Origin: Gnetum montanum
Taxonomy: Eukaryota; Streptophyta; Gnetopsida; Gnetales; Gnetaceae
Direction: 5' to 3'
Assembly (NCBI GenBank): GCA_015680685.1
Contig: MNCI01006084.1
Location: 105,804-169,803 of the forward strand
Length of the DNA stretch: 64,000 nucleotides
In this document: positions 11,930-21,605 of the stretch, in pieces
Position numbering within the stretch: the stretch's first letter is position 1
Layout: every line of letters starts with the position of its first letter
Made by a program: the position numbers and the translations under genes
The notes under the pieces: generated by a model
Told to the model about the DNA's origin: nothing
The model's database searches: none
Seen by the model: the letters and a program-made list of their open reading frames with translations, nothing else

Positions 11930-14650
11930 AAGTTTATAAAAATTATACTACATTTTACTAAAGGTAGTTTCAACAACATATGGGATACTTCTTATGCGCC
12001 TATATCTCTTTCAATTAATGTCTTAGTTATTATCTTTTTATAACTTTTTCCAATGTGATCTTCAATGTTCTATAATTTTATAATTTTTTCTAGCATATCA
12101 TTATAGGATTCAAAAGTTTTTTCTACTTTAGCAGCATATTTTGCTATGTACTTCACAACAACATGTTTTGACAAAACAAGTTGCCAATCTATGTCAGCTC
12201 TCCATGCTTGAAGAACTAGTCTATGATGTTTATTAAATCTATCATCATTTCATAGTGGCTTAAATATAATTTCTTTTGACTCACAATTCTTGTATAACAA
12301 TGAAGAGATTTCACGAATAGGCCATGGAACTTTGTATCTACAAACCATATGTAAACATCATATTAGAATTTTTTTGCAATTATTCAAATAACTTTTTAAT
12401 ACATTACTTGCAATATAATTTTCCATTTTTTAATTGTAAGCACGTATCCTTTCTACATTTTGAATGTCTTTGAACTGAGTTAATTAGTTCTATGTAATCT
12501 TTGTCGACATCTTTAGTGAATATTGCTTCTTTATCATATGATGATGGGTGACACATATTTCAATTATTTTCCTATATATATATTTATTTGAAAATTCAAT
12601 ATCAAATNTAATTATTTTCCTATATATATATTTATTTGAAAATTCAATATCAAATCTCACACAATATCAACATCAATAAGAATGGAATGTACTTGTTTGA
12701 TACCTCAAAAGATGACATTGCAGTGGCAAATTAAGGGTTCCATGCATGTATAGGATCATCTAACAAAGTTTTTATCTTGTTGACTTCATCCTCATCATGC
12801 CAATTAATTATGTCTGTATTTGGAGCATTTTCTATCCAAAAAAGTCATGTATGTGAGGAGACCCTTGATGTTACCATTCGTACCTTGACTAGTAGTTAAT
12901 CACTTTTATGTCTTTCTTCAAAATCTCTTTCATAAAAAATTGGTAATGGTAATACATATATTTTGTTACAATATGAGGGTTTTCTATGACCATTTGTTGT
13001 TTACTTTGTTGTAAATCAATTTTTTTTGCAACTCTTATCATATGTTTATGTAAGTTAGGCGAATGGATATTAACAACACTTAACATGAAAAATAAAGTAG
13101 GAGATTCAATTTGATTCAACATTGATATTAATAGTAAGTGACATTTTGACTAATAAGCTCGTGTACCTCACAAAGTAGAACTCTTAGATCCTTATGTAAT
13201 TATTCTTTTAACTCATTGATATGCATTGGCATTTGATTTAAATTCAATTTAATGAAAATTGAGGCTATGTTTTGTGCATGATGTCTCCTAATCATGTTAA
13301 AAATATAGTATCTAAATCTAGGATGTCTTGCAAATCTTCCATCTTTATACAACAAAAGATGTTTTGCATATTCATATAATCAAACTTGCTTAGTTCTTAA
13401 GTTAGAGAAATCGCATTTTCCTATAGGAAAGAGAGTAAGGAAGGCCATATCAAATGAGGCAGGATAAAAATATTCATTTGATGGAGTTTTATCTATTGTT
13501 GGAAAATTAATACTTTCTACAACTTTAATTTTATGTAAGTTAAGCCAATCTTGAATGAGTTCATTCTCTGTTTTAGAGTTAATTATATTCATAATTGTAG
13601 ATGATGTAAGTATACTTTCATCATAAAGTTCTTATTATCAAGTATGCTTATTATATATGATTCAATGTTGTTTGATTCATCTTCTAATTCATTATTATTA
13701 ATTATTTGAACTTTATTAGTGCATCTTATATCATTGTTTTTTGAAAATTCTTCAATACTTTCCAAATCTATTTCAACATCTTGGTAAAACTTATCATTAT
13801 GAATTTTAAATTTTAACACTACTAGTCTTCTTGCTTTGTTAACAATAAAATCATATGTTCCACCAAAATGATCTTTTCTTTGAACAATAATCAATGGTAA
13901 CTCTTGTAATTTTTGAGGTAGGTTTTTTACTGCCTCTTCTACATGCTATGGAAAGCTTATTGTATGACCTCTATATTTTAGTTGACCTCCACGAGCATGT
14001 GTAACTTGAATTTTGGGATTGAGCCTCATAATTAACATTTCTTCAATTTGGATTAACACTTGAAGTTCACATGGTTGTTCTCCAGGATCCATATTATGCA
14101 ATATAGAAAAATATTTAGGATAGTTCTCTCTTTTACATCTTTAACATTCAAATATGCTATTTTTCTTGGTATGTAACATTGCAAATTTTTTTTTCATTAC
14201 ATGTGTTACATTTTAATTCATTTGTAATAGTTTGAAGACTATTTTGAAATCTTAATTGAGCATTTCTAATATTTTGTTTACCTTCATATTTAAAATTTTC
14301 TAAATTTTTTAAAAGCATATTTCTTGCAAGGTTTGGTTGACTTTGTATAATCTTCTTTAGTTTTTGTAAACTTATTTGATCATTAGAGTTTGCTAATGTG
14401 ACATTATTTAGTTTAATCCCTTCTCTTTGCATTGGCATAAAAGGTGAGTTGTCATTAGTGTTAATTATTAGTTTTTAGCATTTTCTTATATTATATTTGT
14501 AAGCTTTTTTACATTTTCTTAATGCTTTTAACTCTTCATTATTCATGCTATTTCTTTTTGTTTGTTTATATACACGAAAATACTCTATTCTTTTGGCAGA
14601 CAAAATATTATTTAATATTTGACTTTTACTATATTTATAATCTTGTCAAA
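11930..14650 (-). pseudogene. Helitron Rep (HUH nuclease) with DUF6570-like and Helitron_like_N regions
   Basis: Nicking and strand-transfer part of RepHel. Order read leftward: basic N-terminus (about 14640-14480, SAKRIEYFRVYKQTKR); a Cys pair (CNTCNEK, 14200); a DUF6570-like block (13930-13720, LPLIIVQRKDHFGGTYDF); SNEYFYPASFDMAFLTLFP (13480); HLLLYKDGRFARHPRFRYYI (13350); SPTLFFMLSVVNIHSPNLH (13100, family PTFFFTLSAADLHWPDLH); the HUH site near 12870-12840, where the second His position of H-x-H reads as a TGA stop; REISSLLYKN and WRADIDWQLVLSKH; the twin-tyrosine motif KYIAKYAAK (about 12150); and ERDIGAHEVSHMLL (12020). Many frame breaks. The HUH break makes it catalytically dead. DUF6570 is known from Helitron proteins. 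Confidence 0.8.
12562..12655 (+). repeat. 46-bp tandem duplication joined by a single N (likely assembly artefact)
   Basis: The copies at 12562-12607 and 12610-12655 are the same AT-rich sequence with N at 12608 between them. Identical flanks around one N suggest overlapping contig ends that were not merged. It disrupts the Rep coding path. Confidence 0.75.
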
Positions 14651-15007
14651 GTAACACTATTATTTGTAATAATTTAAAATCACAATTCTATTCTAGTGAA
14701 AATATTTCTTTACTGCATACCTAGTTTTTGTTATATTGAATTGTCTTATCACTGAAATTTTTTTTGAAAAGTTTGTGATCCAAATACAGGTAGCTCTAAT
14801 AACTTATAGTATATACAATATTTTACTGAGAAAATACTATATAATTACTTACATGACTACATGAACAACAAATATACTACATGTAAAATATATTTTAGTA
14901 TTATGGAAATCACATTCATAGGGATTAAAGACATATACAAGATTGAGTATGTGTAATTTATCATCATTAATGTTAAAAATTTGTTAATACTTTTTCTTAT
15001 TTTATCT

Positions 15008-15155
15008 TAGGTTGGGTTGTTAAATGTTGAAGGTTATTATAACTTTTTGTTAACATTTTTAGATCATGCTTTGAATTATGGTTTTATTAGTAGTCAAGAT
15101 TGTAATATCTTTTTTGCAAAGGCTGGTCGAAGAAAGTTCATAAGTAAGCTTCTGG
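15008..15155 (+). pseudogene. LOG-like (cytokinin riboside 5'-monophosphate phosphoribohydrolase) exon
   Basis: LOG enzymes release active cytokinin bases from nucleotide precursors in the cytosol. An intron-like 3' end (TTTTATCTTAG, ending about 15009) is followed by an open block reading VGLLNVEGYYNFLLTFLDHA then LNYGFISSQDCNIFFAKAG. The family has VGLLNVDGYYNSLLSFIDKA..EGFIS.....I.V.AP at the same exon position, after the PGGxGTxxE-containing exon. No upstream exon with that catalytic motif is visible, and the end of the block diverges from the family. It is an isolated captured or decayed exon, about 360 bp beyond the Helitron Rep block on the opposite strand. Confidence 0.65.
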
Positions 15156-15436
15156 TATGGAAATAGTACCAACAGATTCTATATATTTTTGTTTATTTTT
15201 TCCTAAATTTTGATCATTGTGAAACAAGTGTAAGTATTCAAATGGAACATAATCATAAAGATAAAGGGTGCTATATTTTATTAACATTACAAGATACAAT
15301 ATATGCTAAAGTTTATGGATCTTCATCATAATTACAATCTCTAGCATAAGGACTTGCCAATAACACTTGATGAAGTGGATGTTGCAAGTTTTCCAATGTT
15401 AGTATACCACTAAGTTCAATATTCAAGATGCACAAA

Positions 15437-16025
15437 TCATATGTGAAAGGTAAGTTGTATTATTTGTCTACACATTGTTTTGCTTGTTGAATATACTACT
15501 TGATAAAAAGAAAATCCTAATGAACTGCAAGTGACATGTCTTGTTTCTATAGTGGAAAATATGTAATAACTCATGTTTGTCCAACCAAACTTGTCTATGT
15601 ATATATTTTTCACTCTAGGATTTGTATAGAAGAAATCATCACTATGATTTGCACCTTTAACAAAAGAGGAAGAATTTTCTATCATCACACATGGATTATG
15701 ACCAATATCTTTCCACCATTCAAACCATGCACTGTTGGGTATATTAAATGAATTAATCTTGATTTCATAACAAAAACATGAATTTCCAAATTTGTAAAAT
15801 GGCCACAACCACCAATTATTTGTCACATTTCTCATGTTCTAAATTTGAACATATACTTTGTGGTAATAATTTCTTGATAAGTTGACTTGCTCATCCTTAT
15901 ATATTGCATTCTAGTGACACAACCTAGATTCATAGACAAAGTTTCTGAAAATAGTTCCATATCATTGAGAATGAGCTTTCATTGCAACTGGTAGCATGCA
16001 TTCATCTAGATCTTCACTATCACAA
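15437..16025 (-). pseudogene. Unidentified coding-like fragment
   Basis: A 132-codon open frame (15835-15437), extended upstream in one frame to about 16025 with two stops, contains WWLWPFYKFGNSCFC, AWFEWWKDIGHNPCV and YIDKFGWTNMSYYIF. Its richness in Trp, Tyr and Phe is unlike chance AT-rich frames, which suggests a real but decayed gene. The upstream part (DLDECM..VAMKAHSQ) is the segment shared with the direct repeat at 3764-3905, so a second copy of this gene probably existed to the left. I do not recognise the family. Confidence 0.35.
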
Positions 16026-16090
16026 TTCATTAGTAGATGGGAAGATCACTCGTGCCAAACTTCCCTAATCAGACATGATCTCATTTGATC
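15951..16090 (+). repeat. Direct repeat, copy 2
   Basis: Matches 3764-3905 in the same orientation (AGTTCCATATCATTGAGAAT...), then diverges after a T-rich tract. The two copies bracket the Helitron block and the response-regulator and LOG fragments. Confidence 0.65.
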
Positions 16091-17090
16091 CTTTTTTTTC
16101 CCAAGCTATCCTTTTGTTTTTAAGTGAATAAGCCAACACCAAAAGTAGTCCTCCAAGCATCAGAAAGAGTGCAATTACAAATAGGATGCAATGGACATGG
16201 ACTAAAATATTTCATGCAGAGGACATTTAAATTTGCATTACATAAACAATTTTGTTAGAATTTACTTTATGCTAATTGTGAAAAATATAAATAGATGTTT
16301 TGAAATAGTATGTTTGGTCCTGAAGCAAGGCCACAATAGTGTTGTGCATGGCTTGGTGTTGCAAGTAGTTTCCTTGATAACACTGCTATTGGTGTGTTTG
16401 ACGAGGTAAAGCAACAATGTAAATGTTTGGCTTATATGGCCAAGATTATTATTGTAATTCTCTTTATGTCATTGTGCAACTGATTAAAATAACAAAAGTG
16501 TTTAGAGAACAAGGTGAATATGCCAAGAAAACATAAGACTATGCAAGGACATTCATGACATTTTTCTACTTTATCCATTTCAAATTGGTAACATGTAATC
16601 AAAACTTGTGTTTGTGGGCCCACCCATATTTTTATAATCAAAGTTTTTGCAATGAATCAAGTTTTAGTGAACATACATAAAATTAATACTTTGTACATTA
16701 CGAATGAACATATTCTAAGTTGACAAATTAAAACTAATGAGTGTGGAATGACACACTCAACACTGTAATGTAGTTTATTTATTCATTTTAAAATCAAAAT
16801 TTTGGCATCCTTCCATTTCAATGAGGCTATCTATTAGTAAATAAAAAGGAAAGAACATAATAAATATGTAATGAGTGATAAGATTATTTTGGATTATAAC
16901 AATCAATACTGGATTCATGGATTAAATTGTAGGTGTTGAAAATTGGTTGTGATGTAGTTGGCTATGTGGAACCTTTTAGAGAATCCATTATGGAGGCATT
17001 GGAAGGACTAGTAAATATCCTAGACTTTGAAATTGGTTTTGGATCATTAGAAAACAAGGTTTGCTGTAGCATATACAAATAGTTTGAGGC
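16091..17090. other. AT-rich DNA with two exon-like patches
   Basis: Around 16345-16411 there is a short open patch ending at a possible donor (GACGAG|GTAAAG). Around 16933-17058, an AG-preceded patch reads VLKIGCDVVGYVEPFRESIM then EALEGLVNILDFE. Both are on the plus strand and could be exons of a broken gene interrupted by the G element at 17095. I recognise neither. Confidence 0.3.
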
Positions 17091-17095
17091 ATAGT
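17091..17095 (+). repeat. Target-site duplication of element G, left (ATAGT)
   Basis: ATAGT directly precedes the LTR start TGTGACATCC and is repeated at 24956-24960 directly after the other LTR. A matching 5-bp duplication is the signature of LTR-retrotransposon integration. Confidence 0.85.
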
Positions 17096-17203
17096 TGTGA
17101 CATCCCATCCTCAAATGTCATGGCAAATGTCAAATATATGATATATTAAACATTATGCGTATGAAGAAAATATACCAAATGCAAAATATATGTGATATTA
17201 AAC
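17096..17203 (-). repeat. 3' LTR of element G, outer part
   Basis: Matches the first 108 bp of the LTR at 24380 (TGTGACATCCCATCCTC...) and stops abruptly at GTGATATT, where the insertion begins. It resumes at about 19476. Confidence 0.85.
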
Positions 17204-18132
17204 TGTTGACACATTTAGCCATTTCATGGAGCAGCAAAGATGATAAAATATGAATAAGTCACAAAGGATAATCAAGAGAAATATACATGTTGGTTGTGCT
17301 TTATTGATATTTTAATACTTTGATGTTCAAAAAGAATTGTTAAAGGAAGATAGAGTTTTTCAAATGATAAGGAAAATTCATCATGCTCCTTTGGAAAATG
17401 AAGGATGAAAAACAAGTGGAAAGCTAAAAGAGCCGATCCCCGTTTACGGATGTATCAAGGAAAATATCAAAGTNTAAACCATAAGCAGCGTTGGCTGCCC
17501 GTGCCAGGGAAAACGGAGTCACCAAGACCTCCGCACGGATGTTGTGCCGCCGAACCCTCGCCATTAAATTTTTTTTTAAAAAAGGGTGCTCTACCGCAGC
17601 AGCAGATCTATGATGCGATTGCTCTAAACCCTGAAATCAATGGCAGGAATTTTGAAGAATGATTTACAAAAATGTGAAAACACAGGAAGCCCTAGTGAAT
17701 TTGGGGCAAAATAAAACAGTTTAGGCAACCGAAACCCTATGATCCAGGGCTATTCATTCAGTGAATTACATCTGTTTCCAGATCTTTCTCCTAGTAACCA
17801 AACGTAGCAACGGTGCTGGGTGCAGCTGCTGAGCCTTCTCCCACGGTGATGGTTGCTAACGATCCTGGACAAGAGCGGGATATTTCTGAAATGTTTGATA
17901 ACTGTTCCAGGTCTAGCGCCCTTGCATTCGGGCTTAAAGTTTCAAATTTGATTTTTTCGGTCATTTTTACATATCCACAAAATATTTAAGAACAAGGCAC
18001 CCACAACATTTATTCCAAGGTAAATGTTGTATTATCATCTTGTTATTAAAACATTAAGAGCTCCATAAGCATCCTCCAAATCCTAGAACAAAGCAAAGAT
18101 TATTGATATACTTGTGAACAATTATGTGAGAT

Positions 18133-18504
18133 TGTTGGAATTATTTTTCATAAACAATATTTATCTATTCCCTAACTTCCTAACTTCCTAAGTTAAATAC
18201 TCCCTAACTTGTTGGGCAAGTCACTTGGGAGAGAAGTTAGGTGAGATATTTTGCCTATGTAACTACCTTTGACACCTATAAAAGGGCTTCAAGGTAGAGA
18301 TAGAAAAGGGGAGGATCATCACTTCTCACATCACACTTGGGGTCTCATACATCACACTTTGAAGGCTACTAGTTAGCACTTGGGCTCTCACTTGGAGACA
18401 ATTTGAGTCTTGGGGAAAAGAACATTTTGTAAAGAAGAAGTTGTGACGATTGCTTGCAAGATGGCTTGCTAGAATAAAGATTTCAGCCTCTTTGTCATGG
18501 TCCT
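18133..18504 (+). repeat. Candidate Copia-type LTR (start only, runs into the gap)
   Basis: Begins TGTTGGAATTATTTTTCATA, a common start of plant Copia LTRs. It has a TATA box (CTATAAAAGGGCTTC, about 18277-18290) at a promoter-like distance from the start, and a leader-like region before the gap. The second end and any PBS fall in the gap, so the call is tentative. Confidence 0.45.
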
Positions 18505-19202
18505 NNNNNNNNNNNNNNNNNNNNNNNNNNNNNNNNNNNNNNNNNNNNNNNNNNNNNNNNNNNNNNNNNNNNNNNNNNNNNNNNNNNNNNNNNNNNNNNN
18601 NNNNNNNNNNNNNNNNNNNNNNNNNNNNNNNNNNNNNNNNNNNNNNNNNNNNNNNNNNNNNNNNNNNNNNNNNNNNNNNNNNNNNNNNNNNNNNNNNNNN
18701 NNNNNNNNNNNNNNNNNNNNNNNNNNNNNNNNNNNNNNNNNNNNNNNNNNNNNNNNNNNNNNNNNNNNNNNNNNNNNNNNNNNNNNNNNNNNNNNNNNNN
18801 NNNNNNNNNNNNNNNNNNNNNNNNNNNNNNNNNNNNNNNNNNNNNNNNNNNNNNNNNNNNNNNNNNNNNNNNNNNNNNNNNNNNNNNNNNNNNNNNNNNN
18901 NNNNNNNNNNNNNNNNNNNNNNNNNNNNNNNNNNNNNNNNNNNNNNNNNNNNNNNNNNNNNNNNNNNNNNNNNNNNNNNNNNNNNNNNNNNNNNNNNNNN
19001 NNNNNNNNNNNNNNNNNNNNNNNNNNNNNNNNNNNNNNNNNNNNNNNNNNNNNNNNNNNNNNNNNNNNNNNNNNNNNNNNNNNNNNNNNNNNNNNNNNNN
19101 NNNNNNNNNNNNNNNNNNNNNNNNNNNNNNNNNNNNNNNNNNNNNNNNNNNNNNNNNNNNNNNNNNNNNNNNNNNNNNNNNNNNNNNNNNNNNNNNNNNN
19201 NN
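18505..19202. other. Assembly gap (698 N)
   Basis: An unbroken run of N. Open frames computed across it have no meaning. Confidence 0.99.
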
Positions 19203-19475
19203 CGTAGACTAGGCAGTTGAACAAAATAGGAAATTTTCAACAACTCATAGTACTTGGCAAAGTTGGCTGAATCTCTTTAAAGTAAGTCATTTTTAGTTCA
19301 CATACAACGCAATCGTTACATTTAACCGCACGCCGCAATAGCACACACACATACTCACATTGACTACTGAGTTTATTTGAAGGTATCTGGGCCTTGGTGT
19401 TGCCAGAGACCAGCAGGCACCTAAATCTTGTTCGAGGACACTCGTTGGCGGTCGCGTCCCAAACGGTCACCAACA

Positions 19476-19967
19476 TAAACATTATGTATAAAGGAAATAA
19501 TAGGAAAAATGTAGAAAGAGAAAGAAAATAATGCTTTATTGATATGGAATAGCGTATCCGGATTGTGCTCAAAGAGTGTTCCTTGGGGTTTTATTGATTT
19601 GACATCTATCCCTTAGAGGCAATCCAACATTGCCACCATGGTTACGCCTATAACCTGGCCAAAAGGGATGGCTAGTTCACTTTCTATCCCACTTCACCTA
19701 ACTTCCTATGACTTGCCTATACTGGCCTCGCCACTCCATGTTGGCACGACCTCTAACCTTGGGTATATATGCCTTAGGTCAAACCCCCAAAGGTTACCTT
19801 AAGAGACACGTCCGNTCCTTAGGTCAAACCCCCAAAGGTTACCTTAAGAGACACGTCTGTTATTACAACATGCCCTTTTGGGTTTTGTTAAGATAACAAT
19901 AACACTTTTTATGAAGAGACACCATCTTCATTAGGCAACAACACCATTTTGGAATGGGGATGTGATA
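19476..19967 (-). repeat. 3' LTR of element G, inner part
   Basis: Resumes at ACATTATGTATAAAGGAAAT and continues to GGAATGGGGATGTGATA, matching 24485-24955 and 3298-3763. The adjacent minus-strand sequence AACCTAAGGAGGGTAGAT is the polypurine tract used to prime plus-strand synthesis. Confidence 0.85.
19772..19857 (+). repeat. 41-bp duplication joined by a single N (likely assembly artefact)
   Basis: The segment CCTTAGGTCAAACCCCCAAA and what follows occurs at 19772-19812 and again at 19817-19857 with N at 19815. The sister LTRs at 3189 and 24380 have it only once. Confidence 0.8.
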
Positions 19968-19989
19968 ATCTACCCTCCTTAGGTTTTGT

Positions 19990-20399
19990 TCATCCTCAAA
20001 TGAGTCCATGTTCTCTATCTTTTTCTAGCTCCAATGCTTTCTTTCATGATTTTGTGCTCCAATAATTTGATTTCTTCTTTGAACTTGAAGTTATTTCTTG
20101 TTTATTCTATGAATAAAATATATATGTGAGAAAAATATATGGAAAATTAAATATTACTTTCTTGATACTTACTTCGTTTTCTAAGATAATCACAAAAGGT
20201 GAATTAGAGATTTATCAACCACTAATCACCAAACCTAACCAAGATCATACAAAGTGCAACTTGGATCTAGTTACCCAAGTGAAGGTAGGAAAAATTCCTT
20301 ATCCCTTATTTTTATTATCATAAATATTTTACTTATTTAATTGAAATATAAAATAAACAATGAATAAAATAATAAGATTAATTAATTAAAAGTAAGAGT
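19990..20399. other. 3' untranslated interior of element G
   Basis: AT-rich interval between the polypurine tract and the deadenylase copy. A short plus-strand frame (20126-20323) has no recognisable features. Nothing else seen. Confidence 0.5.
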
Positions 20400-21605
20400 G
20401 AGATACTTCTTGATCTTGATCAACCTTATGAACTAATGTGAGTAATTGTAATTCTACCATAAGTATTATGTGATTGGATGGCTTTGTTTAGGATGGCAAG
20501 GCTTGATCTTGATTCTTCTCAACTTCTTCTTTAGAAATCATCTCTAGTAACTTAGTAACTTGAAAGAATTGGGCATCGTACCAAATATAATCCAAAGTCT
20601 CAATGAAGAATGTTGTTGACCCATCTTCATTAATCATTGCAGAGTAATTTGTAAACTGTGGTTCTTGATGAGTGCTATCCATCAACATCATCTGTTCTTT
20701 AATTCTAGAGTTTGATTTATCTAATAAAGATTCAAAGTAAGAAGAATATGCACTAGCTAATGGAAGTGAATGTTGAATTGATGGAAACATCTTTTTCAAG
20801 TGAGGTTCATCTTCCAAAGATTTCTTCATAGATCCATATTTTGAGAATTGATAAACGCAACTTCCAATTTTTGCATTGAAGTCTCCAAAAAGAATAAATG
20901 GAACTATACTTGTATAACTTAATAATAACTTATTCTTCAAACTTTCTTCTATTTGCCTAATCAAATATGCTCCTTGACATAGTCTAACATCTGAACATAT
21001 TGGTTTGGCAATCAAATGTGTGTTAACCATGCATACACATCTTTCTAATAGATGAACTTTTAGAATCATTGCTAGGACTATGTGTTCTTTCCAAAATATT
21101 GACTATTCTTTCTTTCCCATTACTTGAAGTTCTGGAATTTCAAAAATCATATTTTCTAAACTCTATTCAAATCTTTGTATGAATTCAAACTTGGCTTCTT
21201 TATAAAAGATCACACAAGCATCCATGTTGTGATTTTTACAATATGCTAATATGTATGACTCAAAATAAGAACTTCCATGAGAACCTTTTTGCTTATAAAT
21301 ACCTTTGTATCTTGTCTTTCCCAAGTCTAGTTGGAATTGATATAGAAACCCCCATGGTAATACTTCTTGTAAGCACAACACATTAGCATCCAAATCTTTT
21401 AACTTTACTAAGATGTGTGGGTATCAATATTAGTACTAATCTAAGGTCCATGATGGACATAGTGGATATTGTTTCTCATTCACTATGTTTTTTGCAAACA
21501 CATTGTATGTTGCAACTTTTATTCTCATTCTTGGATTCTTATCTAGATCATTTTTATTCATGAGTATCATACTCGTTGAAATGAGATTTTGAGTCTCCAT
21601 GTTGT
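20400..21605 (-). pseudogene. CCR4-type deadenylase (EEP nuclease domain), intronless copy inside element G
   Basis: CCR4-type nucleases shorten mRNA poly(A) tails; this copy is closest to plant carbon-catabolite-repressor-4-like proteins. The endonuclease/exonuclease/phosphatase signature is present in order on the minus strand: RIKVATYNVFAKNIVNEKQY (about 21530), DANVLCLQEV with the metal-binding Glu (21390), DACVIFYKEAKFEFIQRF (21190), VCMVNTHLIAKPICSDVRL (21020), FILFGDFNAKIGSCVYQF (20870), ETLDYIWYDAQFF (20585), ALPS and then SNHI at the catalytic-His position (20470; family SDH). The domain spans about 370 codons without an intron-sized break, so it is probably mRNA-derived. Stops and frame breaks near 21450-21420, 21160, 21105 and 20485 make it a pseudogene. 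It shares the orientation of the element. It could instead be an independent retrocopy that landed in G later. Confidence 0.75.

Larger units (their letters stand above)
8890..14650 (-). mobile_element. Helitron (Rep-helicase + RPA), degenerate; termini not defined
   Basis: Minus-strand order: a RepHel polyprotein (14650-11100), then an RPA70-like gene (10830-8890). RepHel followed by RPA is the known layout of plant Helitrons, rolling-circle transposons. The coordinates cover only the coding block. The true ends (5' TC and 3' CTRR with a hairpin, inserted between A and T) were not found. The response-regulator fragment to the left and the LOG exon to the right may be cargo. The element is dead: the HUH motif is broken, the helicase lacks its ATP-binding half, and stops are frequent. 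Confidence 0.8.
17204..19475. mobile_element. 2.3-kb insertion inside the G 3' LTR (includes the assembly gap)
   Basis: This segment interrupts an otherwise continuous LTR. It holds a GC-richer block (17405-17960) with coding-like patches (for example AAAEPSPTVMVANDPGQERD near 17830-17885) that I cannot identify; a Copia-like LTR start (18133); 698 Ns (18505-19202); and a 270-bp right part (19203-19475) of unknown origin. Much of its structure is hidden by the gap. The junctions show no clear target duplication. Confidence 0.6.

Noticed and set aside
17405-17662. 85-codon plus-strand frame with GC-rich sequence, considered as a host exon
   Set aside because: Contains an N, shows no recognisable domain, and lies in the unresolved insertion; kept only as a note within that insertion.
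18326-19243. Long open frames of 236-305 codons on both strands
   Set aside because: They consist almost wholly of translated N from the assembly gap.
19237-19572. 111-codon minus-strand frame
   Set aside because: It spans the junction between the insertion and the G LTR; no domain and no matching frame in the sister LTRs.
19708-19896. 62-codon plus-strand frame with an internal repeat
   Set aside because: It lies in the G LTR, and its repeated peptide comes from the N-joined duplication at 19772-19857.
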